The position numbers and the translations under genes are program-made. This document shows, one piece after another, positions 1 through 8,842 of a stretch of 64,000 nt of DNA. The notes under the pieces were generated by a model that saw only the letters and a program-made list of their open reading frames with translations, did not search any database and was not told where the DNA came from. The stretch's first letter is position 1; each line of letters begins with the position of its first letter. The stretch comes from an uncultured Bacteroidales bacterium (GTDB lineage Bacteria > Bacteroidota > Bacteroidia > Bacteroidales > FEN-979): the NCBI GenBank assembly GCA_903945175.1, contig CAJAUM010000098.1, positions 1-64,000 of the forward strand, written 5' to 3'.

Positions 1-9
1 AATAAAGTA

Positions 10-17
10 TAACTTTG
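10..17 (+). promoter_or_regulatory. -7 promoter element
   Basis: TAACTTTG matches the Bacteroidota -7 consensus TAnnTTTG and lies four bases upstream of the ATG at 21, so the transcript would be almost leaderless. The matching -33 box would fall outside the window. Confidence 0.4.
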
Positions 18-20
18 CTT

Positions 21-260
21 ATGGCATTCTCAGGTATGATAAATGTTAAATCAGGGCAGTTAACTTTTGGGGGTCAATTTGAAGCGTATAAGAGGGGTCA
101 ATTAGAGCGTAATATCCAGGTTTTACAAGAAACCACTGATATTAAACAACTTATTGTTGCTCAAAAATACACCCGTATCAAAACCGCAGAATTCAATAAA
201 TTGGCTGAAGAACTGAACATTGCGGAATCAGTTGAGGAAATGATCAACGCATTGAAGTAA
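21..260 (+). CDS. Small antitoxin-like protein
   Basis: A 79-residue acidic/basic mixed protein with no signal peptide and no membrane segment. I do not recognise the family with confidence. It is called an antitoxin from context: the stretch directly after it (257-349) encodes the start of a PIN-domain toxin, and small unrelated proteins preceding PIN toxins are the usual VapB-type partner. The C-terminal third, including KLAEELNIAESVEEM, looks helical. The ATG at 21 was chosen over the upstream TTG because a -7 promoter box ends only three bases before it. The toxin partner is truncated, so this would be an orphan antitoxin. Confidence 0.45.
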   Translation: MAFSGMINVKSGQLTFGGQFEAYKRGQLERNIQVLQETTDIKQLIVAQKYTRIKTAEFNKLAEELNIAESVEEMINALK

Positions 261-349
261 CGGGCCTGAATTGGCTTTTCGACACAAACATTCTTGTTCA
301 TTTTATCAGCAGTAAGGTTTTTATTGATGCAATAAAAATGATCGAATAA
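257..349 (+). pseudogene. PIN-domain (VapC-like) toxin remnant
   Basis: The reading frame overlapping the end of the preceding gene reads NWLFDTNILVHFIS, the typical N-terminal strand and first catalytic aspartate (FDTNILVHF) of VapC/PIN ribonuclease toxins. It ends at TAA 347-349 after about 30 codons, whereas PIN toxins are about 130 residues. There is no ATG; it could only start from a non-canonical codon overlapping the antitoxin. No downstream piece of the PIN fold was found before the next gene. Seen: the motif and the stop. Inferred: a toxin deleted down to its first 30 codons. Confidence 0.5.
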
Positions 350-430
350 CGGCCTTGAGTAAGCATCCTGAAAACCATGTATATTTGACGGCCAGGGAAA
401 TCTGTGCATATATTGAAGAAGAGTATGCTT

Positions 431-1417
431 ATGAAAAAGAATATGAAATCTGCATTTATTGCAGCTTTATTGATCATTTTTCTCTATCCATCTGCGTTTT
501 CCCAGGTCTTAAAAATCTATCAGATCGATGCAGAGCAAGGTGATGCTGCCCTCGTAATCACACCATCGGGGAAGACGCTGCTGATTGACTGCGGTAAAAA
601 AGGACAGGGGGAGAGGATCAGTGCCCTCCTGAAAAAAGAGGGGAAAAACAACATTGATGTATTCATATGTACGCATTACCATGAAGATCACTATGGCGGG
701 ATTGATGACCTGGTGAACAGGCAGGGCATCTCTGTATTGAAAGCATACGACCGGGGCGATAAACAATATTTACGAGCAGCGAAGCTCAAAGAGAAAACCT
801 ACATTGCATATCAGGCAGCAGTGGGAAGTAAGGCTGTACACCTGAAAAGGGAACGTGTAATAAGCCTGGACCCGGAAATGACTATCACCTGCATAGCCTC
901 CGGGGGTGTAGTAGCCGGAGAATCATCCCCGATTCCAGGTAATGATGAAAATGATCTCAGTATCGCCATTCTGCTGACTTATGGAAAGTTCAGCTATTTC
1001 ACCGGAGGCGACATTGAATCGCCCACAGAAAAGAAGATCGCCATGGGAAACCTCGTTAAAAACGTGGAAGTATGCAAGGCCGACCATCACGGGGCAGAGA
1101 CCAGTTCTGATTCGATGTTCATGGTCATGCTCAGTCCTTCGGTAATCATCATATCCAACGGAAATGATGGTGAATACCAACATCCCCGGAAAGTTATCCT
1201 TAGCCGGTACAACTCCCTGGAACCAAAACCGGACGTTTACCAGACGAATAAGTACCTGAGATCAGGCCCTGACGGTGGCAATGTACCTGATGGGTTTATT
1301 GCCGATCCTGAAACAGTGGATAAGGATGGGACATTCCTGGTAACAGCAAGTAAAACATCGAACCAGTTCAGCTTAAATTACGGTGGTGTGACAAAGAACT
1401 ACCCGGTAAAAGAATGA
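431..1417 (+). CDS. Secreted metallo-beta-lactamase-fold hydrolase, ComEC-like
   Basis: A 328-residue protein with an N-terminal signal peptide ending in a typical FSQ junction, so it should be periplasmic or secreted. The metallo-beta-lactamase signature THYHEDHYGG (HxHxDH at residues 82-87) is present, preceded by IDAEQGDAALV, which corresponds to the VDVGQGDA strand of the ComEC/Rec2 hydrolase domain. Later GGDIES and KADHHGAE supply further metal ligands. There are no membrane channel segments, so this is the stand-alone hydrolase type, probably acting on nucleic acids or other phosphoesters; the substrate is unknown. The ATG at 431 gives a clean signal peptide; an upstream in-frame ATG at 404 would add nine charged residues. 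Confidence 0.8.
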   Translation: MKKNMKSAFIAALLIIFLYPSAFSQVLKIYQIDAEQGDAALVITPSGKTLLIDCGKKGQGERISALLKKEGKNNIDVFICTHYHEDHYGGIDDLVNRQGISVLKAYDRGDKQYLRAAKLKEKTYIAYQAAVGSKAVHLKRERVISLDPEMTITCIASGGVVAGESSPIPGNDENDLSIAILLTYGKFSYFTGGDIESPTEKKIAMGNLVKNVEVCKADHHGAETSSDSMFMVMLSPSVIIISNGNDGEYQHPRKVILSRYNSLEPKPDVYQTNKYLRSGPDGGNVPDGFIADPETVDKDGTFLVTASKTSNQFSLNYGGVTKNYPVKE

Positions 1418-1782
1418 ATCACAAAATTTAAACCCACCCATGCCCCGCAAAATCAAACTCATGACAAATACCACCGGCCAGGCAGGATGATACCAGGGAA
1501 TTGGAACGCCAGTTGCGCTTAGCGGTTAAATTATACAATATATGGGTTTGGATACCCGGTTGGCGCTGCAAGTAAAGAAATGCTTTGGGACTTATAGTAC
1601 AATCCGTGTAAATCGAATCAGATTTTCTTTGTAATATTACCATTCAATTTATACTGCATCTTGAAAGGATCGCGAAAGCAATCCTGTTTAGATGCATTGT
1701 TACTGAACGTTTGAGTTTGCTTTCAATTGCTAACTCAAACGCCGATGTATAATATAGGCTGAAAACCATAAACAAATCAATC
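1418..1782. other. Intergenic region without recognisable gene
   Basis: 365 bases. Short open stretches on both strands do not resemble a known protein, and I found no hairpin or promoter worth naming. Confidence 0.4.
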
Positions 1783-2928
1783 ATGATAATTTCAAGATTA
1801 ATCCTGAAGAATTGGAAAAACTTCAAGGATGTTGATTTAGAGATGGAGGAAAGGGTTTTTATTGTTGGCGCCAATGCCTCCGGAAAATCGAATCTTTTGG
1901 ATGTTTTCCGGTTTTTACGGGATATTGCCAAATCGGGAGGCGGATTGCAAAAGGCAGTTACCGACAGGGGGGGCATCTCAAAAATACGCTCTCTTGCTGC
2001 CCGGAAATATCCGGATGTGGAAATCGAAGTTCATTTATCGGAATTTGGTTCCCGTGAAATCTTATGGAAGTATGCCATCAGCATTAAACAAGAAACAAGA
2101 GGGAACCGGTTACCATTTATCGCATATGAGAAAGTCTGGAAGGGATCTGAACTAATACTTAACCGGCCTGATAAGGAAGATAAAAAAGATCCGGTCAGGA
2201 GAACACAAACACATCTTGAACAGATAAACACCAACAAAGAATTCAGAGATATCCCGAAGTTTTTCGACAGTACCCTTTATTTACACCTTGTTCCTCAATT
2301 ATTAAAATACCCACAAGCCTTTACAGGACCTGATCTGCCCGACGATCCATTTGGAAAAGGGTTTCTTGAAAGGATTGCCAAGGTAAATGAGAAAACAAGA
2401 AATGCCTGGTTAACCAGGATACAACATGCTTTAAAGCTTGCCGTACCCCAATTCAATGAATTAAAATTCACGACTGACAAAGGGTTTCCACATCTGGAAG
2501 CCATTTACGAACACTGGAGACCTGGCGCAGGAAAACAAAAAGAGGACCAATTCAGTGACGGCACCTTAAGAATGATCGGGTTATTCTGGTCACTGCAGGA
2601 TGGTGATTCGTTGCTGTTGCTGGAAGAACCTGAACTATCCTTGAATGGCGCAATCGTCTCCAAACTGGCTCCCCTGATTTATAAACTACAAAAACCAAGG
2701 AAGAGGCAGGTGATGATTTCTTCACACAGCGCTGATTTATTGAACGACAGGGGAATTTCGCTGAACGAGGTTATCGTTCTTGAACCTGCCACAGAAGGCA
2801 CAAAGGCAAGTGTTGCTTCGAATATCGAAGAGGTTAGAGAGATGCTCCATGCAGGCATGTCGCCCGGTTCGGCTATCCTGCCAAGAATAAAACCAAAAAA
2901 TTTTCAGCAGTTAACTATGGAGTTTTAA
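1783..2928 (+). CDS. AAA family ATPase (OLD/AAA15-like)
   Basis: A 381-residue SMC/ABC-like ATPase. Walker A GANASGKSN is at residues 29-37, an ABC-signature-like FSDGTLRMIG near 255-265, Walker B LLLLEEPELSLNG near 278-290 and an H-loop SSHSADLL near 315. This order is that of AAA15/OLD-family overcoming-lysogenization ATPases. The C-terminal TOPRIM nuclease that class 1 OLD proteins carry is absent; the next gene, one base downstream, encodes a TOPRIM-like DUF4276-type protein, so the pair looks like a split OLD system. Such ATPases typically control an associated nuclease in anti-phage defence. The defence role is inferred from family and gene pairing. Confidence 0.8.
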   Translation: MIISRLILKNWKNFKDVDLEMEERVFIVGANASGKSNLLDVFRFLRDIAKSGGGLQKAVTDRGGISKIRSLAARKYPDVEIEVHLSEFGSREILWKYAISIKQETRGNRLPFIAYEKVWKGSELILNRPDKEDKKDPVRRTQTHLEQINTNKEFRDIPKFFDSTLYLHLVPQLLKYPQAFTGPDLPDDPFGKGFLERIAKVNEKTRNAWLTRIQHALKLAVPQFNELKFTTDKGFPHLEAIYEHWRPGAGKQKEDQFSDGTLRMIGLFWSLQDGDSLLLLEEPELSLNGAIVSKLAPLIYKLQKPRKRQVMISSHSADLLNDRGISLNEVIVLEPATEGTKASVASNIEEVREMLHAGMSPGSAILPRIKPKNFQQLTMEF

Positions 2929-2929
2929 G

Positions 2930-3529
2930 ATGGATCCGATTCCTATAAATTTAGTTTGTGAAGATCAGGTCAGCGCATTTGCCATGACAAAACTTGTAGA
3001 AAGGGCCGGGAAATTTCATGTAGCCTTTACCTATTCTGAAGGGGGATTTGGGTATATCAAAAAGCACATGGGTGGATGGAATCAGGCAGCGAAAGGTTGT
3101 CCGTTTTTTGTCCTTACGGATTTGGATCTCAATACATGCGCACCTGATTTGATTAAAAGCTGGCTCCCCGAAAAGAAGCATCCCAATTTAATTTTCAGGG
3201 TCGCCGTGAAGGAGATTGAAGCCTGGTTGCTTGCCGACATCGACGGTTTCTCAGAATTTTCTGGTGTTTCTAAAGCAAATTTTGTTGAGAATATCGAACG
3301 TGTTGCCGATCCGAAAGCTGAGCTATTCAGGATCTTGCGACGTTGTAAAAAAAGATTGATCAGGGAGGATATTTTACCCAAGGATGAATATGCCTCCGTT
3401 GGCCCGAATTACAATGAACGCCTGTGTGAATTTATCGTTCATCACTGGAACATTGAACGTGCCATGAAAAGATCAGACAGTTTGACAAGAACCATGATGC
3501 AATTGGAAAAATTCAGTGTTTCATTTTAA
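2930..3529 (+). CDS. DUF4276-type TOPRIM-like putative nuclease
   Basis: A 199-residue protein that starts one base after the stop of the AAA ATPase, so the two are translationally coupled. It shows the layout of DUF4276/TOPRIM-like partners of OLD ATPases: a first-strand acidic residue in NLVCEDQ (E11), the DxD pair in FVLTDLDLN (D64, D66), and the family motif KEIEAWLLAD at residues 94-103. These acidic residues would bind the catalytic metal. The C-terminal third is basic and helical. No signal peptide or membrane segment, so cytoplasmic. Proposed role: effector nuclease activated by the upstream ATPase on phage infection; no nuclease activity can be shown from sequence. Confidence 0.7.
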   Translation: MDPIPINLVCEDQVSAFAMTKLVERAGKFHVAFTYSEGGFGYIKKHMGGWNQAAKGCPFFVLTDLDLNTCAPDLIKSWLPEKKHPNLIFRVAVKEIEAWLLADIDGFSEFSGVSKANFVENIERVADPKAELFRILRRCKKRLIREDILPKDEYASVGPNYNERLCEFIVHHWNIERAMKRSDSLTRTMMQLEKFSVSF

Positions 3530-3566
3530 CACCTATCAACTGGCAAAAAAAACAGTTATACTTCGG

Positions 3567-4469
3567 CTAAATTACAATCAATTTCCCCCTGAATAGCAAT
3601 TCACCTTGATCCCTGATGGTTATAACATAGGATCCTTGTTTGAATGAATCGTGGTTCAGGACCGCAGAACCCTTAAAATCCATATGATAAACTCTTTCGG
3701 ATGAAACCTTGAAAACATCCAGGCTCAAGGAATGGTTTTGTAAATCGAAAGGAACTTCAATGATCGATTTGGTTGTAAGTGGATTGGGACATATTTTCAA
3801 CCGTGAGGCAAGTGAAATATTTTCGCCGGTGCTGGTAACAATGTAGCAGCTTGAATATCCCTGCAGATGATATTTGACTTCTGAATTCTCCAGGAAGCAG
3901 AGCAGGGTGAAGGAGTCCCCTCCTACGAGCCCGGTTGAATTATGAAGCATCCCGGCCGAAAGACAACCGAGGCTGTCGACCCATTGGCCAACCTCCAAAA
4001 AGGATGAACCCCGACTGATGCTTAGGTGAAGCTGTTTTCTGTAATTACCACCAATCATCACACTGTCTGTTGAAGTAACATGGTACATGACAGAGTCGAA
4101 TCTATTTGTCTGATAATCGAGAAGAGACCAGACCATCAGGGAATCTCCGTTTGATGCATTGAGGTCATACAAAAGTTTTTCGGACTGCTGTGCGTTTTGC
4201 CTGTAGAACACTTTCTTGTCGACCGTTTCCCTGGCATACCCGTAGAACGACCAAACTGATTGTTCGGGGTCAGTTGAAATCTCAACTCTTTTATACTGGA
4301 CCGATCCTATAACAGTATCATCGGTTACCCTGATATACTCGGTAGTGAATGTGAAACCAGGATAGTGAAAAAGCAGGTTGCTCCAGGTTTTTGAAGAGCT
4401 GACAATGCTTTGAGAAAGCAATGAAACAGAGGAAAAGAGAAGAATCAGAAGGATGGTAATTTGTTTCAT
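3567..4469 (-). CDS. Secreted protein with T9SS sorting domain
   Basis: A 300-residue protein with a signal peptide (cleavage near LLSQS) and a C-terminal T9SS type A sorting domain: ICPNPLTTKSIIEV, then the strand ending in GSYVITIRD and a final RGKLIVI. T9SS carries it across the outer membrane and usually attaches it to the surface. The middle part is beta-rich and resembles other uncharacterised Bacteroidota secreted proteins, sharing its general layout with the gene at 6238-7140. No catalytic motif is visible and the function is unknown. Confidence 0.8.
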   Translation of the reverse strand: MKQITILLILLFSSVSLLSQSIVSSSKTWSNLLFHYPGFTFTTEYIRVTDDTVIGSVQYKRVEISTDPEQSVWSFYGYARETVDKKVFYRQNAQQSEKLLYDLNASNGDSLMVWSLLDYQTNRFDSVMYHVTSTDSVMIGGNYRKQLHLSISRGSSFLEVGQWVDSLGCLSAGMLHNSTGLVGGDSFTLLCFLENSEVKYHLQGYSSCYIVTSTGENISLASRLKICPNPLTTKSIIEVPFDLQNHSLSLDVFKVSSERVYHMDFKGSAVLNHDSFKQGSYVITIRDQGELLFRGKLIVI

Positions 4470-4603
4470 GATTTCGATTTTAAACTTATTATACTTCGGC
4501 TGTTGGAGTTTGCAAATGAAAGCGAACTTATACGCTCAATATTATCTACTGATAATCTGTTTTGCATGTTCAGTTTTTCCTTAGATTTTTGAACACCTCA
4601 TGG

Positions 4604-6019
4604 CTATAAATATGGATGAAGGATCAATTGCCTATTTTCTGAATTCAAATAAATAACATTGTTGGAATCTAAAAACATGAGATTTTGAGATTTGGAAATG
4701 AATGCCTCACTGTTTGGACCATCCAAAAGTTGAATGAATAATATTTCTGATAAATTTTTGTTCATGGTATAAACGTAAATATCACTTTTCCTTTGTATCA
4801 GTAGTTTCCAGGCATTCATCCCTTCATTATAAATAGCATCTTTTATCAAATAATCAAAATCAATCTTTCCACCATGAACGTTGATCTTGTTTTCCATAAA
4901 AGGAAGAAAAATCACTTTGTCGATTTCTATATTAAAAACCTCCCTGGAAAAGGAATTAAAAACATAAGGATATCTTAACTTAGGATGCAACAACTTGTAA
5001 TTCAAACCATATTTACGGTATTCTTCCGGAATTCTTGCATTGTAATACTTCATAAATCTAATTGTCTTGTTTACAATCCTATATTGAGCAAGATAGAGAT
5101 CTGATGATGCTTCTTCTTTACCAAGTCTGGAACCTATCACGGTATCCCCTGATAAATAGTAACAGAGACCCGGATATGTAAGCGAATCATTTTCAGAATT
5201 CAAGGTCAGCACTTTCTTAATGGAATCACCATCAAAAATGATAAAAACTGGTTTTCCACCAACAACAATCGATTGCTTTAATGAATCAAAATATGGCGCG
5301 GTGAAAACTACCTGATTGATCCAACCTGATTCGCTTTCCATAGTATGAGTCGGACTGATTTTAAGCCTGCTGACATTGACAGATGCCAACATGGTCTCGT
5401 ATTTATCGTAATCACTTATCCCCTTAATTGTATCTATAGCGGTCTTCACTAAATTATCGGAGATTATATCCTCACAAGTTATCTTTTTCGAAAAGGAAAG
5501 AGGTCTCTTATTAAAGAAATATATTACACTGTGAACCGGATCTATCATCTGAAAAGTCTCCAGGCCATTATTTAGAATAAATCCTTTGGAACCATTGGCA
5601 TTTAAAATGTCCGATAGATTTAATGGAGTAAGATCATTTCGAACGGTTTTTTTTTCAAGGATGAATTGATATTTTGAAAAACTCTTAACAGTCATTTGAT
5701 ATGTGGGTTTTCCTTTTGAAAAAATGGTCATGCCACTGGTGGCTGAAATTGAAAAAGAGTCAAAGAGTGAATCTGAATATTTTCGGGGATATTCTTTTTG
5801 TAGTTTCAATGTTCCCTTGATAAATTCGTCTGATACAGAAAATTCAGAATTTCGAAACAACAGAATAATTTTATACTTTTCAGATAGTTTATCAATATTT
5901 GTGAAATAATTATAACAGTATGAACAATCAGAGGTATTAACGGTCACAAAAATGCTGTCTTGACAATAAGCATATAATGAATTAAAGAAAGTCAACAATA
6001 TCAGCGCATTTACCTTCAT
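4604..6019 (-). CDS. Secreted protein, thioredoxin-like N-terminus plus propeller-like region
   Basis: A 471-residue protein with a signal peptide (YAYCQD). Directly after it comes VTVNTSDCSYCYNYF with a CxxC pair at C32/C35, placed like a thioredoxin-fold active site. The remaining ~350 residues are rich in short strands with repeating aromatic and aspartate positions, as in six-bladed propeller proteins. There is no T9SS tail, so it is probably periplasmic. It is AT-richer than its neighbours to the right. Not confidently assigned to a family; the function is unknown. Confidence 0.65.
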   Translation of the reverse strand: MKVNALILLTFFNSLYAYCQDSIFVTVNTSDCSYCYNYFTNIDKLSEKYKIILLFRNSEFSVSDEFIKGTLKLQKEYPRKYSDSLFDSFSISATSGMTIFSKGKPTYQMTVKSFSKYQFILEKKTVRNDLTPLNLSDILNANGSKGFILNNGLETFQMIDPVHSVIYFFNKRPLSFSKKITCEDIISDNLVKTAIDTIKGISDYDKYETMLASVNVSRLKISPTHTMESESGWINQVVFTAPYFDSLKQSIVVGGKPVFIIFDGDSIKKVLTLNSENDSLTYPGLCYYLSGDTVIGSRLGKEEASSDLYLAQYRIVNKTIRFMKYYNARIPEEYRKYGLNYKLLHPKLRYPYVFNSFSREVFNIEIDKVIFLPFMENKINVHGGKIDFDYLIKDAIYNEGMNAWKLLIQRKSDIYVYTMNKNLSEILFIQLLDGPNSEAFISKSQNLMFLDSNNVIYLNSENRQLILHPYL

Positions 6020-6081
6020 ATTTTAGTGCTTTTTCAATCAATTTGGTTTTCAATTATTGATATTAATTTGTTTTTTCAGAA

Positions 6082-6151
6082 AAGTGGATAGGCCGTTACT
6101 ATTGACCACCCGACGCCGATTTATAATGACCACCTTATAGGTCTGATAATA
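6082..6151 (+). repeat. 70-bp dispersed repeat, copy 1
   Basis: This stretch is repeated in the same orientation at 8773-8842 with two mismatches in 70 positions. It contains an internal duplication of TGACCACC. Both copies lie just upstream (minus-strand sense) of a T9SS-region gene. It is not recognisable as an insertion-sequence end. Confidence 0.85.
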
Positions 6152-6237
6152 AAACAAATGAACTATTATGTTGCGATCAGCCAGGGATGGCCTACTCCAT
6201 CGGCCTGTCCAACAAACCTCCAAATCTTTCTTCTTCA

Positions 6238-7140
6238 TCACCGTATCACAGCAATCTTTACACTGCCTTCTCTTTTTTCATTTATATAGAGCTCCAGAAA
6301 GTATAAACCTGGTTTCAGATTTGTTACGGGAATTACCATCTGCCCGTTTTTATCTGAAATTTCATAAGAATGCAATTCCTTCCCTGTCAGATCATACAAT
6401 CTGATCGTCCCTTGAACCTGGGTTTCAGAAAAATTTGTCTTGACAATAAAATGGTCATTTGCCGGATTCGGGAATACTATAAACCCAGGCTTTTTCTTTT
6501 CTTTCTCATTAAGTGCGACGTTAAGTTGGCATTCCTCTGCCGAGGATCCCCAGAGTGAAACTCCATTTTTAGCAAAACAAATTAGTTCAGACCGAAAATA
6601 AGAAAATACCATATTCTCAAATAATCCTGTTGTTGCTCCTATGCCAGCAATAATAAACTCAGCTCCCTGAAGGGGGGTATTCAGGTGAAATCGCTTCCGG
6701 TAGATGGTGTCTATCAGAATTGAGTCAATGGCCGTAATTATAACCGGACCTCCCCAATAAAGGCTTGCAGAAATTATGGTGTCACCGACTTCCAGGGTAA
6801 AATCATATAACAATAAATCATTATACCCATCGGAAGTGTACCATTTGTTTCCTTCTTCCCTCAAATACCCGTGAAGGGAATGATAAAAGTAATTGTTTGC
6901 AGGATTTGGATTTGGATAATAATACCAGTAACCCGTTGAATAAACTTTGAAATACACATGTGAATTAATAACAGTATCTCCATCAATATAATCCCTGTAT
7001 TTCACATATAAGGCTGGTTGACCCGTCTCAAATCTTGCATAATCCACCCTCCATTCTGAGGCAGTATCAATGGATTGCCCAAAACAGAAGGTTGCCAGGG
7101 TGGTAAGAATAAGTGCAAAAAACAATGGTTTGGTTTTCAT
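6238..7140 (-). CDS. Secreted protein with T9SS sorting domain
   Basis: A 300-residue protein with a signal peptide ending in CFGQS and a canonical C-terminal sorting domain: FIVFPNPANDHFIV, LYDLTGKELHSYEI, LKPGLYFLEL and a final VKIAVIR. The middle part is beta-rich and carries no enzymatic motif. It starts 13 bases downstream of the stop of the larger T9SS gene at 7154-8743, so the two are probably co-transcribed. Surface-exposed or released; the function is unknown. Confidence 0.82.
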   Translation of the reverse strand: MKTKPLFFALILTTLATFCFGQSIDTASEWRVDYARFETGQPALYVKYRDYIDGDTVINSHVYFKVYSTGYWYYYPNPNPANNYFYHSLHGYLREEGNKWYTSDGYNDLLLYDFTLEVGDTIISASLYWGGPVIITAIDSILIDTIYRKRFHLNTPLQGAEFIIAGIGATTGLFENMVFSYFRSELICFAKNGVSLWGSSAEECQLNVALNEKEKKKPGFIVFPNPANDHFIVKTNFSETQVQGTIRLYDLTGKELHSYEISDKNGQMVIPVTNLKPGLYFLELYINEKREGSVKIAVIR

Positions 7141-7153
7141 ATAGATAAAATTT

Positions 7154-8743
7154 TTATCTGACGATGATTACTTTTCCGGTTTCGGTGAATGTCTGGTTTG
7201 TCAACATATAGAAATAGATGCCCACGGGGATATCTGCTATTGAAAAAGAAACTTCCGTTTGGCCGGCTGGAAGGGTGAACTCATGGGCGACCTGCCCATA
7301 CATGGTATTTAGTGTGATTTTCGAATTGGACCAATCAGAAAGCCCGGACAGGTGAAAGTTGATAAAATCCCCGGCCGGATTTGGATAAACGCTTACCCTG
7401 ATTGGGTCTTCGGAAATCTCCTCACCTCCAACCACCGTGGAATCGGTCAACCCGACAAGCCATACATCTCCGAATAAGTTATGATGCATCTCACACTGAA
7501 CATCCCCTGAATGATCCCAGGTGTTTGAACCGCCTAATAAGGTAATTTTCCCATTGGGAAATTCAACCATATCAAAAAAGGTATCATCTTCGTCACCCCC
7601 GATACATTGCTTCCATATAATATCTCCTGTTTGGGATATCCGCAATAGCCATGCATCATTTGTGGTTGGATATGAATGGTTCCCTGATACTTCACCATCA
7701 TGCGAGTTTGTATATCCTCCCACAATGTAAGATCCGTTGGCGCCGTGCCTGATAAAACGGGCAATGTCATCTCTACTTCCTCCGTAGCATCGTTGCCACT
7801 GCAGGGAGCCTAAGGAATCCAACTTCACAACCCAGATGTCATTCATACCATGATTTCCTGACACATCCCCGTCATTTGAATCGGTTGTCCCGACAAAAAT
7901 ATACCCGCCATCGGAGGTTTGTAGGATTTCGTTTGGGCCATCCCCATTCGTACCGCCGAAACATTGCTGCCATTCAATGTTACCGGCAGGATCAATCTTA
8001 ATAATCCATGCATCATAGAAGCCATGGATGTTGCATTGTACATCTCCGTCACCTATCTTAGCAGTTGCTCCTAAAATATATCCTCCGTCGCTTGTAGATT
8101 TTACGTTAACTCCTATATCAGCTCCGCTACCCCCAAGCGATTTTTCCCACTGCAGGTTCCCATCCTTGTCAAGCTTCACCATCCAGCAGTCAAAAAAACC
8201 GTGGTTTCCACTGACATTCCCATCAACCGACATGGAACCTCCTGTAAGAAGAAACCCTGAATCGGTTGCTAATATCATATCATTGGGCCAATCCGCATAA
8301 CTCCCGCCAAAACACTTCGACCAGAGTAAAGTCCCTGAACTATCCACCTTAATAATCCAATAATCGGCATTACCGTGATTATCCAGAACATCACCATCAT
8401 TTGAGTACGTTTGGCCAAATAATACGAATCCCCCATCAGCACAATTAATGGTTTTCTTCGCCTCTTCGAGGTCGCTGCCTCCATAGGTTCTTGACCAAAC
8501 TATCGCAGCCATCGTATCCGTCCTGACCAGCCAGAAATCACCGTTCCCGTGGTTCGGTGGCACCTGGCCATCTTGCGATCCGCTACCGCAAAGAAGCACA
8601 TAGCCATTTAAAACTGGAACATAGCTTAACCCACAATCTGCCCCGGTGCCACCCAGACACTGCTGCCAGTTCAAAACGAGATTTTGCGAGCTAAGGGACG
8701 GCAGGATAAACAGGAACAATATAAGCGCTATAAATTTTTTCAT
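7154..8743 (-). CDS. T9SS cargo with tandem propeller-type repeats
   Basis: A 529-residue protein: signal peptide (LPSLSSQN), then about eight repeats of ~55 residues following the pattern W-x-K-C-x-G-G-S...DGGYI...GNHG...D-W-I-V-K-L-D. This resembles SBBP/delta-60-type beta-propeller repeats. A C-terminal sorting domain follows (VYPNPAGDFINF ... GIYFYML ... GKVIIVR). The aspartate/glycine-rich GDV(S)GNHG loops may bind calcium. The open frame extends upstream to 8824, but that part is only the translated 70-bp repeat, so the ATG at 8743, just before the signal peptide, is taken as the start. Probably a surface adhesin or binding protein; ligand unknown. Confidence 0.85.
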   Translation of the reverse strand: MKKFIALILFLFILPSLSSQNLVLNWQQCLGGTGADCGLSYVPVLNGYVLLCGSGSQDGQVPPNHGNGDFWLVRTDTMAAIVWSRTYGGSDLEEAKKTINCADGGFVLFGQTYSNDGDVLDNHGNADYWIIKVDSSGTLLWSKCFGGSYADWPNDMILATDSGFLLTGGSMSVDGNVSGNHGFFDCWMVKLDKDGNLQWEKSLGGSGADIGVNVKSTSDGGYILGATAKIGDGDVQCNIHGFYDAWIIKIDPAGNIEWQQCFGGTNGDGPNEILQTSDGGYIFVGTTDSNDGDVSGNHGMNDIWVVKLDSLGSLQWQRCYGGSRDDIARFIRHGANGSYIVGGYTNSHDGEVSGNHSYPTTNDAWLLRISQTGDIIWKQCIGGDEDDTFFDMVEFPNGKITLLGGSNTWDHSGDVQCEMHHNLFGDVWLVGLTDSTVVGGEEISEDPIRVSVYPNPAGDFINFHLSGLSDWSNSKITLNTMYGQVAHEFTLPAGQTEVSFSIADIPVGIYFYMLTNQTFTETGKVIIVR

Positions 8744-8772
8744 AAAATCATAAAATCCATGAACACAAATAT

Positions 8773-8842
8773 AAGTGGATAGGCCGTTCCTATTGACCAC
8801 CCGACGCCGATTTATAATGACCACCTTATAAGTCTGATAATA
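8773..8842 (+). repeat. 70-bp dispersed repeat, copy 2
   Basis: 68 of 70 bases match 6082-6151 in the same orientation. It lies 30 bases upstream of the start of the T9SS repeat protein, within what would be its leader or promoter region. Confidence 0.85.

Noticed and set aside
1428-1643. Possible small ORF or transposase fragment
   Set aside because: A few residues (RQLRLAVKLYN on the plus strand) vaguely recall an integrase tail, but nothing before or after supports it.
6050-6241. Minus-strand frame of 63 codons
   Set aside because: Its central part is translated repeat sequence identical to the non-coding copy near 8.8 kb; no signal or motif.
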